A stretch of 64,000 nt of DNA, taken from assembly GCF_004521985.1 (NCBI RefSeq), contig NZ_SBHZ01000023.1, positions 1 through 64,000 on the forward strand, written 5' to 3'. Every line of letters starts with the position of its first letter. Within the stretch, counting starts at the first letter, position 1. Positions 34,501 through 43,919 of the stretch are shown here, one piece after another. The translations under genes and the position numbers were made by a program. The stretch is from Ectopseudomonas khazarica. Lineage in GTDB: Bacteria > Pseudomonadota > Gammaproteobacteria > Pseudomonadales > Pseudomonadaceae. The notes beneath the pieces were generated by a model that was not told where the DNA came from, searched no databases, and was given only the letters and a program-made list of their open reading frames with translations.

Positions 34501-35841
34501 ATGACCCGCCAGAGAGCCCTGATCGTCGACGACGAACCCGATATCCGCGAACTGCTGGAAATCACCCTCGGACGGATGAAGCTGGACACCCGTAGCGCGC
34601 GCAACGTCAAGGAGGCGCGCGAGTGGCTGGCGCGCGAGCCCTTCGACCTGTGCCTCACCGACATGCGCCTGCCGGATGGCACCGGCCTCGATCTGGTGCA
34701 GCACATCCAGCAGCGCCACCCGCAGGTACCGGTGGCGATGATCACCGCCTACGGCAGCCTGGACACGGCAATCAACGCCCTCAAGGCCGGCGCCTTCGAC
34801 TTCGTCACCAAGCCGGTCGACCTCGCCCGCCTGCGCGAGCTGGTCGCCGCCGCGCTGCGCATCCGCTCCCCGGAAGGTGACGAGGCGCCGGTCGACAGCC
34901 GCCTGCTGGGCGACTCGCCACCGATGAAGTCGCTACGCAAACAGATTCAGAAACTCTCGCGCAGCCAGGCGCCAGTTTATATCAGTGGCGAATCCGGCAG
35001 CGGCAAGGAGCTTGTCGCGCGCCTGATCCATGAACAGGGGCCGCGCATGGAGCACCCCTTCGTGCCGGTCAACTGTGGCGCGATCCCTTCGGAGTTGATG
35101 GAAAGCGAATTCTTCGGCCACAAGAAAGGCAGCTTCACCGGCGCCATCGAAGACAAGCAGGGCCTGTTCCAGGCCGCCAATGGCGGCACGCTGTTCCTCG
35201 ACGAAGTAGCGGACCTGCCGCTGCCGATGCAAGTCAAGCTGCTGCGCGCGATTCAGGAAAAGGCCGTGCGCGCGGTCGGCGGCCAACAGGAAGTGGTGGT
35301 CGACGTACGCATCCTCTGCGCCACCCACAAGGACCTGGCCGCCGAAGTCGCCGCCGGGCGCTTCCGCCAGGATCTCTACTACCGTCTCAACGTCATCGAG
35401 CTGCGCGTGCCGTCCCTGCGCGAGCGCCGCGAGGATATCGCACAACTGGCCGAGGTCATGCTCGCGCGCCTGGCGGAGGGCTCCGGACTGGCCGCAGCCA
35501 AGCTGCAACCCGATGCGCTGGAGAAGCTCAAGAACTATCGTTTTCCCGGTAACGTGCGCGAACTGGAGAACATGCTCGAGCGCGCCTACACACTGTGCGA
35601 AGACGACCAGATCAGGCCGTCCGACCTGCGCCTGGCCGACGCCAGTGCCCCCACTGGCGAAGTCGGCGAAGCCTGCCTCGCGCAGATCGACAACCTCGAG
35701 GACTACCTCGAGGAAATCGAGCGCAAGCTGATCATGCAGGCCCTGGAGGAAACCCGCTGGAACCGCACGGCAGCGGCGGAGCGCCTGGGCCTGACCTTCC
35801 GCTCGATGCGCTACCGCCTGAAGAAGCTGGGTATCGACTGA
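34501..35841 (+). CDS. pilR: Sigma-54 response regulator PilR
   Basis: PilR activates RpoN-dependent transcription of pilA. The 446 residues contain a receiver domain with phosphoacceptor Asp54, then a sigma-54 AAA+ domain with Walker A GESGSGKE (163-170), the sigma-54 contact loop GSFTGA (210-215) in place of the more common GAFTGA, and Walker B GGTLFLDEVADL. A Fis-type helix-turn-helix ends the protein. The start is two bases after the pilS stop, so the pair is co-transcribed. Confidence 0.97.
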   Translation: MTRQRALIVDDEPDIRELLEITLGRMKLDTRSARNVKEAREWLAREPFDLCLTDMRLPDGTGLDLVQHIQQRHPQVPVAMITAYGSLDTAINALKAGAFDFVTKPVDLARLRELVAAALRIRSPEGDEAPVDSRLLGDSPPMKSLRKQIQKLSRSQAPVYISGESGSGKELVARLIHEQGPRMEHPFVPVNCGAIPSELMESEFFGHKKGSFTGAIEDKQGLFQAANGGTLFLDEVADLPLPMQVKLLRAIQEKAVRAVGGQQEVVVDVRILCATHKDLAAEVAAGRFRQDLYYRLNVIELRVPSLRERREDIAQLAEVMLARLAEGSGLAAAKLQPDALEKLKNYRFPGNVRELENMLERAYTLCEDDQIRPSDLRLADASAPTGEVGEACLAQIDNLEDYLEEIERKLIMQALEETRWNRTAAAERLGLTFRSMRYRLKKLGID

Positions 35842-35847
35842 CGAGAC

Positions 35848-35874
35848 GGGCCTGCGTTGTCATGCAGGCCCTTT
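35848..35874. terminator. Terminator between pilR and thiO
   Basis: GGGCCTGC (35848-35855) pairs with GCAGGCCC (35864-35871), followed by TTTC on the plus strand. It serves the two convergent genes, best on the pilR side. Confidence 0.65.
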
Positions 35875-35877
35875 CAT

Positions 35878-36978
35878 CTACTGCAGGCGCGCGGCAGGCG
35901 CATAAGGCGCCGGATCGATGATCGGTTCGCGACCGAGCATCAGGTCGGCCAGCAACTGACAGGACGCCGGCGCCAGCACCAGCCCGTTGCGGAAATGCCC
36001 GCAGTTGAGCCACAACCCGGGGTGCGAGGCCAGTTCGCCGATGAACGGGATGCCTTCCGGCGAGCCCGGTCGCAACCCCGCCCAATGCCCGACCACCTCG
36101 GCATCCCTGAGCGCAGGCAGCAGCTCCTCGGCGGAGGCCTTGAGGCTTTCCAGCGCGTCAGCGGTCGGCGTCTTGTCGAAACCTGCGTACTCGAGCGTGC
36201 TACCGACCAGGACGTGCCCGTCGCGCCGCGGGATCGCATAACGCCCCCTGGCCAGCACCATGCTCGGCAGAAAACTCTCGGCGCACTTGTAGAGGATCAT
36301 CTGCCCTTTCACCGGCTCGACCGGCAAGCGCAGACCCAGCGTCGCGAGCAGCTCGCCACTCCAGGCACCGGCAGCGAGCACCACTCGTTCGGCACGCACC
36401 TCACCCTCAGCGGTGGTCACCCCGCGCACGCGTCCGCCTTCGTGCACGAAGCCGCTCACCGGACAATGCTCGCGCACCTCCACGTTGGGCATTGCCGCCA
36501 GGGCTGCGCGCAGCGCCTTGACCAGCCGGGGGTTCCGCACGTTGGCCACACCCGACATATGAATGGCGCGGGAGAACCCCGGCCCCAGCACCGGCACCTG
36601 TCGGTACGCCTGATCGATGTCCAGCGACAGCAGAGGACGTCCCTGACGCCCGGCCCACGCCAGCGCCTCGGTCTCGTCATCCATGTCCAGCCAGTACAGA
36701 CCCGTGACATGCACCTCGGGGTCGATCCCCGTTTCATCCAGCAAGCGCTGTCCGAACCCCGGATAGAAGTCCTGCGACCAGTGCGCCAACGCCGTGACCG
36801 CGGCACTGTAGCGCCAGGGGTAAAGCGGCGAAACGATCCCGCCACCGGCCCAGGAGGATTCCGACCCGACCTGCGAGGCCGCCTCACACAGAACCACCCG
36901 GGCTCCCTCCGACGCCAGGTTGCAGGCACTCAGCAAACCGATCACCCCGCCACCGACAACAACTACATCAGCCCCCAC
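35878..36978 (-). CDS. thiO: Glycine oxidase ThiO
   Basis: A FAD-dependent D-amino-acid/glycine oxidase that makes dehydroglycine for the thiazole part of thiamine. The 366 residues start with the FAD motif VVVGGGVIGLLSACNLASEG and contain the family features SSWAGGGIVSPLYPW and WAGLRPGSPEG. The start is GTG with AGGGGG upstream; no ATG fits. It is convergent with pilR and divergent from the minor-pilin operon, an arrangement conserved in Pseudomonas. Confidence 0.93.
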   Translation of the reverse strand: MGADVVVVGGGVIGLLSACNLASEGARVVLCEAASQVGSESSWAGGGIVSPLYPWRYSAAVTALAHWSQDFYPGFGQRLLDETGIDPEVHVTGLYWLDMDDETEALAWAGRQGRPLLSLDIDQAYRQVPVLGPGFSRAIHMSGVANVRNPRLVKALRAALAAMPNVEVREHCPVSGFVHEGGRVRGVTTAEGEVRAERVVLAAGAWSGELLATLGLRLPVEPVKGQMILYKCAESFLPSMVLARGRYAIPRRDGHVLVGSTLEYAGFDKTPTADALESLKASAEELLPALRDAEVVGHWAGLRPGSPEGIPFIGELASHPGLWLNCGHFRNGLVLAPASCQLLADLMLGREPIIDPAPYAPAARLQ

Positions 36979-37004
36979 TGCGCCCCCTTATACCGAACGA
37001 CGAT

Positions 37005-37032
37005 TTGACAATACCCAGCCTTGCTGTAGAAC
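37005..37032 (+). promoter_or_regulatory. Sigma-70 promoter of the minor-pilin operon
   Basis: The perfect -35 TTGACA (37005-37010), a 16-base spacer and TAGAAC (37027-37032) lie 52 bases before fimT. I see no convincing AlgR box, although AlgR activates this operon in P. aeruginosa. Confidence 0.5.
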
Positions 37033-37083
37033 CGATGAGAGGCCAGGAAGGCCCCAGATCATTTGTGCAAAAGGATACTTGCC

Positions 37084-37605
37084 ATGCTCTGTCTACAACG
37101 CGCCCAAACCCTGCCCGAGTTGCTCATCACTCTAAGCGTTCTCGCCGGCGTGCTCGGCTTAATCACCCCTGCACTCAGCACTATGCTACAGAACAGCAGG
37201 CATACCAGTGAAATCAACCAGCTCCACAGCAGCATCAACTACGCCAGAGCGATGGCCATCCGCACAGGCACGATGGTCAGCATCTGTTCTGGCGACGACA
37301 GATGCGCAGGCACTCGCCGCTGGCGAGGAAAACTATTGATATTCGTTGACGCGAACCAAAGCGGAACGCTTGACGGAGATGAACAGCTGTTGAAGGTCAT
37401 GGATATCGATCCACGTCACAGCTGGGACTGGGCAAACTTCCGCCAGCGCACCTACCTGAGCCTTCGCCCCAACGGCATGACTCACAGCCTCAATGGCACC
37501 TTCACACTCTGCGACGGAGATCTCGCGATTCGCGGTATCGTGATCAACATCACAGGCAGGGCAAAGGCCAGCGAGCGGGCCGATCCAGATAGATGCCGGG
37601 ATTAG
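37084..37605 (+). CDS. fimT: Minor-pilin-like protein FimT
   Basis: A 173-residue type IV pilin-like protein with a GspH/FimT C-terminal domain. The short leader ends RA, followed by QTLPELLITLS: Glu5 is kept, but the residue before the cleavage point is Ala rather than Gly and residue +1 is Gln, not Phe. FimT helps DNA uptake in some species. AAGGA nine bases upstream supports the ATG; a TTG at 37063 is the alternative. GC is lower by eye than in flanking genes. Confidence 0.85.
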   Translation: MLCLQRAQTLPELLITLSVLAGVLGLITPALSTMLQNSRHTSEINQLHSSINYARAMAIRTGTMVSICSGDDRCAGTRRWRGKLLIFVDANQSGTLDGDEQLLKVMDIDPRHSWDWANFRQRTYLSLRPNGMTHSLNGTFTLCDGDLAIRGIVINITGRAKASERADPDRCRD

Positions 37606-37701
37606 CCGTTCGCTCTGACGAAGTGACCAAATATCCCTGCGGGCTTCATCTTGGACGAAAGCCCTGCAATGCTCTACTGGTCGATAATTCCAGGACCGGT
37701 C

Positions 37702-38172
37702 ATGCACTATTCCAGAGCTTTCACCCTGATAGAACTGATGGTCACTCTCGCCGTATTGGCGGTGGTCATCAGTCTCGCTGCACCGTCATTCAGCAATATG
37801 CTTCAGGAGAATCGCCTCTCCGCGCTGACCAATGATCTTCAGGGCGCATTGCAGCTTGCTCGGTCCGAGGCCGTGAAACGTCGCGCCAACATCACCATTT
37901 GCCGCAGCAATGCCGATCAAGACAAGTGCGAGAATGGCACGAACTGGGCCGGCGGCTGGCTGATGATGGCCGGCAATGAAGTCCTCAAGATCTGGGACCC
38001 CGTTCAGGGTGTCGTCGTTACCGGCCCCAATACCGGCATCATCTTCCGTAGTAATGGCATGGCCTCAGCACAGAACTGGACAGTGACCCACTCAGCCTGC
38101 TCGGGCCAACAGAAGCGCACGCTTTCCGTCAGCGCCACCGGAAGCACGACCCTAACGAAAGGCAGCTGCTAA
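37702..38172 (+). CDS. fimU: Minor pilin FimU
   Basis: FimU is part of the priming tip complex of the type IV pilus. The 156 residues begin with a six-residue leader ending in Ala, then FTLIELMVTLAVLAVVISLA, so the usual Gly at -1 is replaced. Four cysteines in the C-terminal domain can form disulfides. AGGA six bases upstream defines the ATG at 37702, which excludes longer starts. Its stop overlaps pilV. The gap after fimT is 96 bases. Confidence 0.88.
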   Translation: MHYSRAFTLIELMVTLAVLAVVISLAAPSFSNMLQENRLSALTNDLQGALQLARSEAVKRRANITICRSNADQDKCENGTNWAGGWLMMAGNEVLKIWDPVQGVVVTGPNTGIIFRSNGMASAQNWTVTHSACSGQQKRTLSVSATGSTTLTKGSC

Positions 38173-38633
38173 TGACCCCATTCACAGTTCCGCGTCAAAA
38201 CGGTGCCACGTTGATCGAGGTGCTGATCGCTATCGTCGTACTCTCGATCGGTTTGCTCGGCCTGGCCGGTTTGCAGGTCACCAGCGTCCAGAGCAACCAC
38301 AGCGCCTACCAACGGTCACAGGCAACCTTGCTGGCTTACGACCTGGCTGACCGCATGCGCGCCAACCGCACCGAGGCCCTGACCAACGCCTACTTGGTCG
38401 ACTTCCCGACCTCCTCCAGCAGCAACGCTGTCACCGGTACTCGTGGAGAAAAGGATAAAGCCGAATGGCTCAACAACCTTGCCCTCAAACTGCCAGAGGG
38501 CACAGGCAAGGTAGAAAAAGACGGTTCGATCGTCATCATCCACGTCCGCTGGAATGACGACCGTGGGCGCATCGCAAAAAGTAACGCTGCAGCAGGCTCT
38601 CCCCAGCTCTTTACCTACCGGACAGAAATATGA
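38172..38633 (+). CDS. pilV: Minor pilin PilV
   Basis: A type IV minor pilin of 153 residues, part of the tip complex with FimU, PilW and PilX. The leader ends in Gly10-Gly-type form (RQNG), followed by ATLIEVLIAIVVLSIGLLGL with Glu5. The start ATG overlaps the fimU stop and the stop overlaps the pilW start, showing translational coupling. Confidence 0.92.
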   Translation: MTPFTVPRQNGATLIEVLIAIVVLSIGLLGLAGLQVTSVQSNHSAYQRSQATLLAYDLADRMRANRTEALTNAYLVDFPTSSSSNAVTGTRGEKDKAEWLNNLALKLPEGTGKVEKDGSIVIIHVRWNDDRGRIAKSNAAAGSPQLFTYRTEI

Positions 38634-39664
38634 CTCGTACATTCCAACGCAGCCAGTCCGGACTCTCGCTGGTCGAGCTGATGATCGCCATCACCCTCAG
38701 CCTACTTCTGATCGCAGGCGTACTGCAGATATTCCTGTCCAGCAAACAAACCTACAGCACCAACAACGCACTCTCCCGCGTCCAGGAAAGCGGAAGATTT
38801 GCGATGGACTTTTTAACCTATGACATTCGCAATGCGGGCTACAAAGGGCAATGCATGGGCGAGCCCAACAACATGCTGGACACCTCAGACAACCTTTTCG
38901 ACTTGAATGATCCTATACAAGGCTGGAACAACTCAGCCCCCTCTCATCTTAGCGGGCAAAGCGTAGTGGCCAATACGGATGTCCTGCTATTGAAACTTGC
39001 GACTGGCTTGGGCGACTTTATTGCGGATGGAGGAAATACCACAGGACAGCCGAATCTGGATGTAGACCAGGCAAAAAGTGGCTCCAATGGCACGGGCATT
39101 CCTGCTGGCACCATCACGCTCGTTTCCGACGCGTTGGGCTGCGACATATTCCAGAACACGGCCGACAACAGTGCCAATGTCTTGCAGCAGAGCGGCGGCA
39201 ATGTAACGCCGGGAAACAAGAACCCTCCTGGCGGCCCAAACAAAGAATACTGGAGCCATGCTTACACCGGTGAAATGGAAATATTGACGCTTCAAAATGC
39301 CATCTACTACATACAAAACAACAATGGCCGGCCACCTTCGTTAGCCCGTAGGCGCCTGCAAGTTTCCGGCACCACTTCCGGCTTTATTGCCGAGGAACTG
39401 GTGGAAGGGGTCCAAGACATGCAGATAACCTACGGCATTGCAGGCATAGACAAGCAAGTCACCAACTATGTGGATGCCAGCGCAGTGACCAACTGGGACA
39501 ATGTGGCATCAGTGCGCATTGAACTCCTGGTCGTGAGCGCTGACACCAATGTCGTACCCGAGAATCAGGTTGTCGCCTTCAACGGCTCTAACGTCACAGT
39601 ATCCAACCGCCGCCTTGCTCAAGTCTTTTCTACAACGATCGGCATCCGGAATCGTCTGCCATGA
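38630..39664 (+). CDS. pilW: Minor pilin PilW
   Basis: The largest minor pilin (344 residues), part of the pilus tip complex. The leader ends QSG, followed by LSLVELMIAITLSLLLIAGV with Glu5. The C-terminal domain has GspJ/PilW features, including a long central region (about 90-220) with two cysteines. GC is lower than in neighbouring operons. Both ends overlap adjacent genes by four bases. Confidence 0.93.
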   Translation: MTRTFQRSQSGLSLVELMIAITLSLLLIAGVLQIFLSSKQTYSTNNALSRVQESGRFAMDFLTYDIRNAGYKGQCMGEPNNMLDTSDNLFDLNDPIQGWNNSAPSHLSGQSVVANTDVLLLKLATGLGDFIADGGNTTGQPNLDVDQAKSGSNGTGIPAGTITLVSDALGCDIFQNTADNSANVLQQSGGNVTPGNKNPPGGPNKEYWSHAYTGEMEILTLQNAIYYIQNNNGRPPSLARRRLQVSGTTSGFIAEELVEGVQDMQITYGIAGIDKQVTNYVDASAVTNWDNVASVRIELLVVSADTNVVPENQVVAFNGSNVTVSNRRLAQVFSTTIGIRNRLP

Positions 39665-40140
39665 ACCCAACATCACATATCAGCCTTCCGAAAAGCGAAC
39701 GCGGCGCCGTATTGATCGTCGCCCTGATCATGCTGTTGCTGCTCACGATCATTGGCCTGAGCAGCATGCGCGGCACCGCCCTGCAAGAGAACATGGCCAG
39801 CAACATGCGAGACAGCAACCTGTCACTGCAGGCCTCGGAAGCTGCCTTGCGCAAAGGCGAAGAGGCGGTAACCAAGAAGTTTCTAGACGGCACGCTGAAC
39901 ACCTTGGAAACCGCAGATGTTACAGCCACCTATAGCAACTTCCCCGGCACCAGCAAAGACCCTGAATACAAGATCACTTTGCTGGCAAAGATCAGAACCA
40001 GCACCGAAGCAGGTGCGCCTATCGATGACGAAGGCGCAATGGTTCGCGTTGAGTCCGATGGTTACGGACTCAACGTAAACGACAGCAGCGCCCCCACGTC
40101 ACAGACCCAACTCCGCTCCACCTTTTTGGTCGAGCAGTAA
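39661..40140 (+). CDS. pilX: Minor pilin PilX
   Basis: A 159-residue minor pilin that links the tip complex to PilY1. The leader ends SERG, followed by AVLIVALIMLLLLTIIGLSS. Position 5 is Val rather than Glu, as is usual for PilX-type proteins, which are thought to sit at or near the tip. A conserved segment GTALQENMASNMRDSNLSLQ follows the helix. It is separated from pilY1 by 38 bases. Confidence 0.92.
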   Translation: MNPTSHISLPKSERGAVLIVALIMLLLLTIIGLSSMRGTALQENMASNMRDSNLSLQASEAALRKGEEAVTKKFLDGTLNTLETADVTATYSNFPGTSKDPEYKITLLAKIRTSTEAGAPIDDEGAMVRVESDGYGLNVNDSSAPTSQTQLRSTFLVEQ

Positions 40141-40178
40141 ACATTTGCGACTCGACTAATGCTACCGGAGTGCAAGAC

Positions 40179-43100
40179 ATGATTTCTCGCCAATCGACCT
40201 TTGACACACTGAAAGCCAGTTCAAGCTTTCTTTTGACACTTTGCATAGCAATAACCAGCACATACTCGCATGCCGATATTTCGCAGAAGCCCCTGCTGCT
40301 TGGTGGCGGCAGCGTGCCTGGCAACCTGGCATTGGTGCCGTCCGTGGAATGGCCAACGATCCTCAGCATGGCCAACCTTGGCGACTACTCCACCACGACA
40401 AAATTCACAGGCTACTTTGACTCCGACAAGTGCTATCGGTACTCGCACGACTCCGCCAATAGCGACCGTCGCAACAGTCACTTCTACCCGGTATCCAAGA
40501 CCAGCACGCGCAACTGCAGTGGCAGCGACTGGAGCGGCAACTATCTGAATTGGGCGGCGACTCAAACAATCGACCCGTTCCGCAGCGCCCTGACGGGGGG
40601 GTATCGTGTTAGAGATACACCCACCGAAACGTGGCTAGAGAAAGCACGCCACACAGGGCAGAACGGCACCGGCAATCGAAGCATCTCGGGGTCGAGCACT
40701 GTACAGAATGCCGGCCCCGCCAACTGGAGCAGCCTGAACACCCGAGTTTCGGGGCTGGGCAACCGACTGCGCTTCACAAACAGCGGGAACTGGAGCGGGA
40801 CTATCTATGATTACAACCCTTCAGACAGCATCCGTAGTGACAGGGTCTACGAGGTCTATGTTCGAGTAAAGGTTTGCGATCCAAACGTTGGGCTTGAGAG
40901 CAATTGCGAACGCTACTCTCAAGGTTACAAGCCCGAGGGGCTGATCCAGCAGTATTCGGATCAGATTCGCTACAGTGTGTTTGGTTACCTGAATGATTCG
41001 TCGATTTACCGTGACGGTGGCGTACTGCGCGCGCAGCAAAAGTTCGTTGGTCCGAACACCCGTACGCCAGGTGTATCAGGAACACAAGTCAACGCTGCGA
41101 AAGAGTGGGACGAAGTAACGGGGGTGATGATTCGCAACCCTGACACAGCGTCTGCCTCCGCGACAAACGCAGACATCCTCGATAGCGGGGTCATGAACTA
41201 CCTCAACAAGTTTGGGCAAATGACCACCGCGAATCACAAGAGCATCGACCCGGTCAGCGAGTTGGTCTACACGTCCCTGCGTTATTTTAAAAATCAAGGA
41301 AATGTGGCCGCGTACTCGGACATATCCGGTAACGCCAGTACACGATACACCCTTGCTGATGGCTTTCCGGTCATTACCAACTGGAACGACCCGATTCAAT
41401 ATGCCTGCCAGAAAAACGTCATGCTGGGCATTGGCGACGTCAACACCCACAGAGACAAGAACCTTCCCGGCAACACGAACATGCAAGACGAGCCGGCAAC
41501 ACCGGCCGAGGTGAGCAGTGATTCGACCATCAACGTCGTCACCGCCACGCAAAAGGTTGCCGCACTTGAAGGCATAACAATCAACACACCATTTACTGGG
41601 CGGAGTAACTCCGCATACATTGTAGGCCTTGCCTACGATGCCAACACCCGTGACCTGCGCCCCGACGTGGCAGGAAAGCAAACGGTCTCCAGTTACTGGG
41701 TGGACGTTCGGGAAAATGAAGCCCTGGCAGGCAGAACGAGCAACCAGTATTGGCTGGCCGCCAAGTATGGTGGCTTCAAAGTCCCCGACGACTTCGGCGA
41801 CCCCTACGCTCGGACCGCCCCGCTAGAAACCGACTGGTGGCGCACCACCACCGATATGCTGGCAACCAACTACCCTCGCCCCGACAACTTCTTTGTCGCA
41901 AGCGACGCCGCCAACATGGTAGAAAGCCTGCGAAAGGCCTTTGCTCAGATATCCAAAGAAGTAGAAAGTACAACCGCCTCTCTGGCCACCAACTCCACAC
42001 GCTTGGAAACGGATACTGCCGTTTTCCAATCGCGCCTGAGTAACACTTTCTGGAGCGGAGACCTCCTGGCCCGGCGAGTTGGCACTGATGGCGTTGTAGA
42101 AAGCACTGAAGCCTGGCGCGCGGCTCAGAAGCTTGATAATGCCAGCGTTGCCTCTCGCAAAGTGTTTACAGTCACGCCCGCCACGACAACGGGTAGCTCT
42201 AATGAACAGATCGCTACCAATGGCGTGAACTTCGACTGGAGCAGTATTGCAAGCTCTCAAAGGGCACTGCTGCAAAGGACCTCAGAGGCCACCTCCACTA
42301 CCGCCGAGGCTCGCCTGAATTACCTCCGTGGAGATCGTACCAATGAAATCAGTAGCACCAACCGGACCCTGCCATTCCGCCAGCGCGGCAGCCGTTTAGG
42401 CGACATTATCAACTCCGACCCCCAGTTCATTCACAACCAGGATTTCGGATACTCTCGTCTTGCCTGGAATAATGGTGCTGTGGGAAGCGCCTACACCAGT
42501 TTCCGCTCCACGAACGCCTATAAGAATCGTACGCCCATGCTAATAGTGGGGGCGAATGACGGCATGCTGCACGGCTTCGATGCGCGGGTCGGCACCACGG
42601 CAGCTACTAACGGCGGCGATGAGCTTTTCGCCTATGTCCCCAACAGCGTATTCGGCAACCTCATAGAGTTGACTGATCCGGCATACTCACACCGTTACTA
42701 TGTAGACGGAACTCCACGCGTTTCCGACGTATGGATCAGTGGCTCCTGGAAGACCATGGTAGTTGGCACCACTGGCGCAGGTGGCAAGAGTGTTTTCGCC
42801 CTGGATGTCACCAACCCGAGCAGCATGAGCAGCAACAGTGTGATGTGGGAGTTCAGCCATCCCGATATGGGCTACACCATGGGCCAGCCCGCGTTGGTCG
42901 CCCTGCCCAATGAGAAATTCGGCGTTATTGTCAGCAGCGGCTATCACGACAACGCGCCTCAGGATGGCAAAGTCTGGATTCTGGATGCGGCGGACGGCAG
43001 CATCATTCGCCAGATCACACTACCGACAACTGGCAACCTGGGCTCCCCTCTTGCATCAGACACTGACTACAACCAGGTAGCCGATCGTGTCTATGTAGCC

Positions 43101-43919
43101 GACACGCTGGGTAATGTGTGGCGGATTGACCTTTCGGGTAGCAACCCATCCAGTTGGGGCATTCCGAGCAGCCTCGGCAACGACCCTCTGTTCGTAGCGA
43201 AAGATGGCAATGGGGACCGGCAAGCCATTACTGCACCGCTGTCATCGGCGTTCAGCGACAAGAATGAGCACATGGTGTTCTTCGGAACCGGGAGTTTCTA
43301 CCGCTCTGGCGATAACGAAATACCCACCAACCCCAAAGTCGACAGTTTCTACGGCATCATTGACAGAGGCACGGCCATCGACGGTCGCAGCACGCTGCTG
43401 AAGCAGTCCGTGATCAAAGAGGACACGGTGAATGGCAATCGGGTCCGAGCCATTACAAACAACTCGATAAGCACGCAGAACGGTTGGTATCTCGATCTGG
43501 GCTGGCTGGAGGGGGCAGGGGCTACAGGCGCCAAAGGCGAGCGTGTGATCGCCAAAGCGACACTGCGCACTGACCGCGTGATATTCACCACCATGACACC
43601 TTCGGCCGACCCCTGCGCCTTCGGAGGCACGAGTTTCATCATGGCGATGAGCCTGTCCAGCGGCTCACGCTTGAACTATGTCTATTTCGATACGAGCGGA
43701 GACGGCAAGCTGGACAATGACGATACCTACAGTGCCGGTAACGAAAACATCCCCTGGTCGGGCATTTCTGACACCGATGACGGCGTTGTCAAAGGCGTAA
43801 CGCCACTTTACAAATGGCTATGCTTCGCTGGCTCCAGCGGCGCCACGCCGCAATGCATTCCTGTTGCAGGGTCACAGCGTTTTGGTCGCCACTCATGGCG
43901 TGAAGTGAGGAACAACTGA
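40179..43919 (+). CDS. pilY1: Pilus tip adhesin PilY1
   Basis: A 1246-residue secreted pilus-associated protein that supports adhesion, surface sensing and pilus extension. A signal peptide ends near SHA-DIS. The C-terminal half is a beta-propeller (LIVGANDGMLHGFDA, FALDVTNP and others). RGD is at 717-719. A DxSGDGxxD calcium loop is at 1171-1179. The N-terminal half shows no DxSxS metal site of a vWA domain; the equivalent region reads GNLALVPSVEWPT. CGGAG supports the ATG. No pilY2-like gene follows; pilE starts at its stop. Confidence 0.93.
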   Translation: MISRQSTFDTLKASSSFLLTLCIAITSTYSHADISQKPLLLGGGSVPGNLALVPSVEWPTILSMANLGDYSTTTKFTGYFDSDKCYRYSHDSANSDRRNSHFYPVSKTSTRNCSGSDWSGNYLNWAATQTIDPFRSALTGGYRVRDTPTETWLEKARHTGQNGTGNRSISGSSTVQNAGPANWSSLNTRVSGLGNRLRFTNSGNWSGTIYDYNPSDSIRSDRVYEVYVRVKVCDPNVGLESNCERYSQGYKPEGLIQQYSDQIRYSVFGYLNDSSIYRDGGVLRAQQKFVGPNTRTPGVSGTQVNAAKEWDEVTGVMIRNPDTASASATNADILDSGVMNYLNKFGQMTTANHKSIDPVSELVYTSLRYFKNQGNVAAYSDISGNASTRYTLADGFPVITNWNDPIQYACQKNVMLGIGDVNTHRDKNLPGNTNMQDEPATPAEVSSDSTINVVTATQKVAALEGITINTPFTGRSNSAYIVGLAYDANTRDLRPDVAGKQTVSSYWVDVRENEALAGRTSNQYWLAAKYGGFKVPDDFGDPYARTAPLETDWWRTTTDMLATNYPRPDNFFVASDAANMVESLRKAFAQISKEVESTTASLATNSTRLETDTAVFQSRLSNTFWSGDLLARRVGTDGVVESTEAWRAAQKLDNASVASRKVFTVTPATTTGSSNEQIATNGVNFDWSSIASSQRALLQRTSEATSTTAEARLNYLRGDRTNEISSTNRTLPFRQRGSRLGDIINSDPQFIHNQDFGYSRLAWNNGAVGSAYTSFRSTNAYKNRTPMLIVGANDGMLHGFDARVGTTAATNGGDELFAYVPNSVFGNLIELTDPAYSHRYYVDGTPRVSDVWISGSWKTMVVGTTGAGGKSVFALDVTNPSSMSSNSVMWEFSHPDMGYTMGQPALVALPNEKFGVIVSSGYHDNAPQDGKVWILDAADGSIIRQITLPTTGNLGSPLASDTDYNQVADRVYVADTLGNVWRIDLSGSNPSSWGIPSSLGNDPLFVAKDGNGDRQAITAPLSSAFSDKNEHMVFFGTGSFYRSGDNEIPTNPKVDSFYGIIDRGTAIDGRSTLLKQSVIKEDTVNGNRVRAITNNSISTQNGWYLDLGWLEGAGATGAKGERVIAKATLRTDRVIFTTMTPSADPCAFGGTSFIMAMSLSSGSRLNYVYFDTSGDGKLDNDDTYSAGNENIPWSGISDTDDGVVKGVTPLYKWLCFAGSSGATPQCIPVAGSQRFGRHSWREVRNN

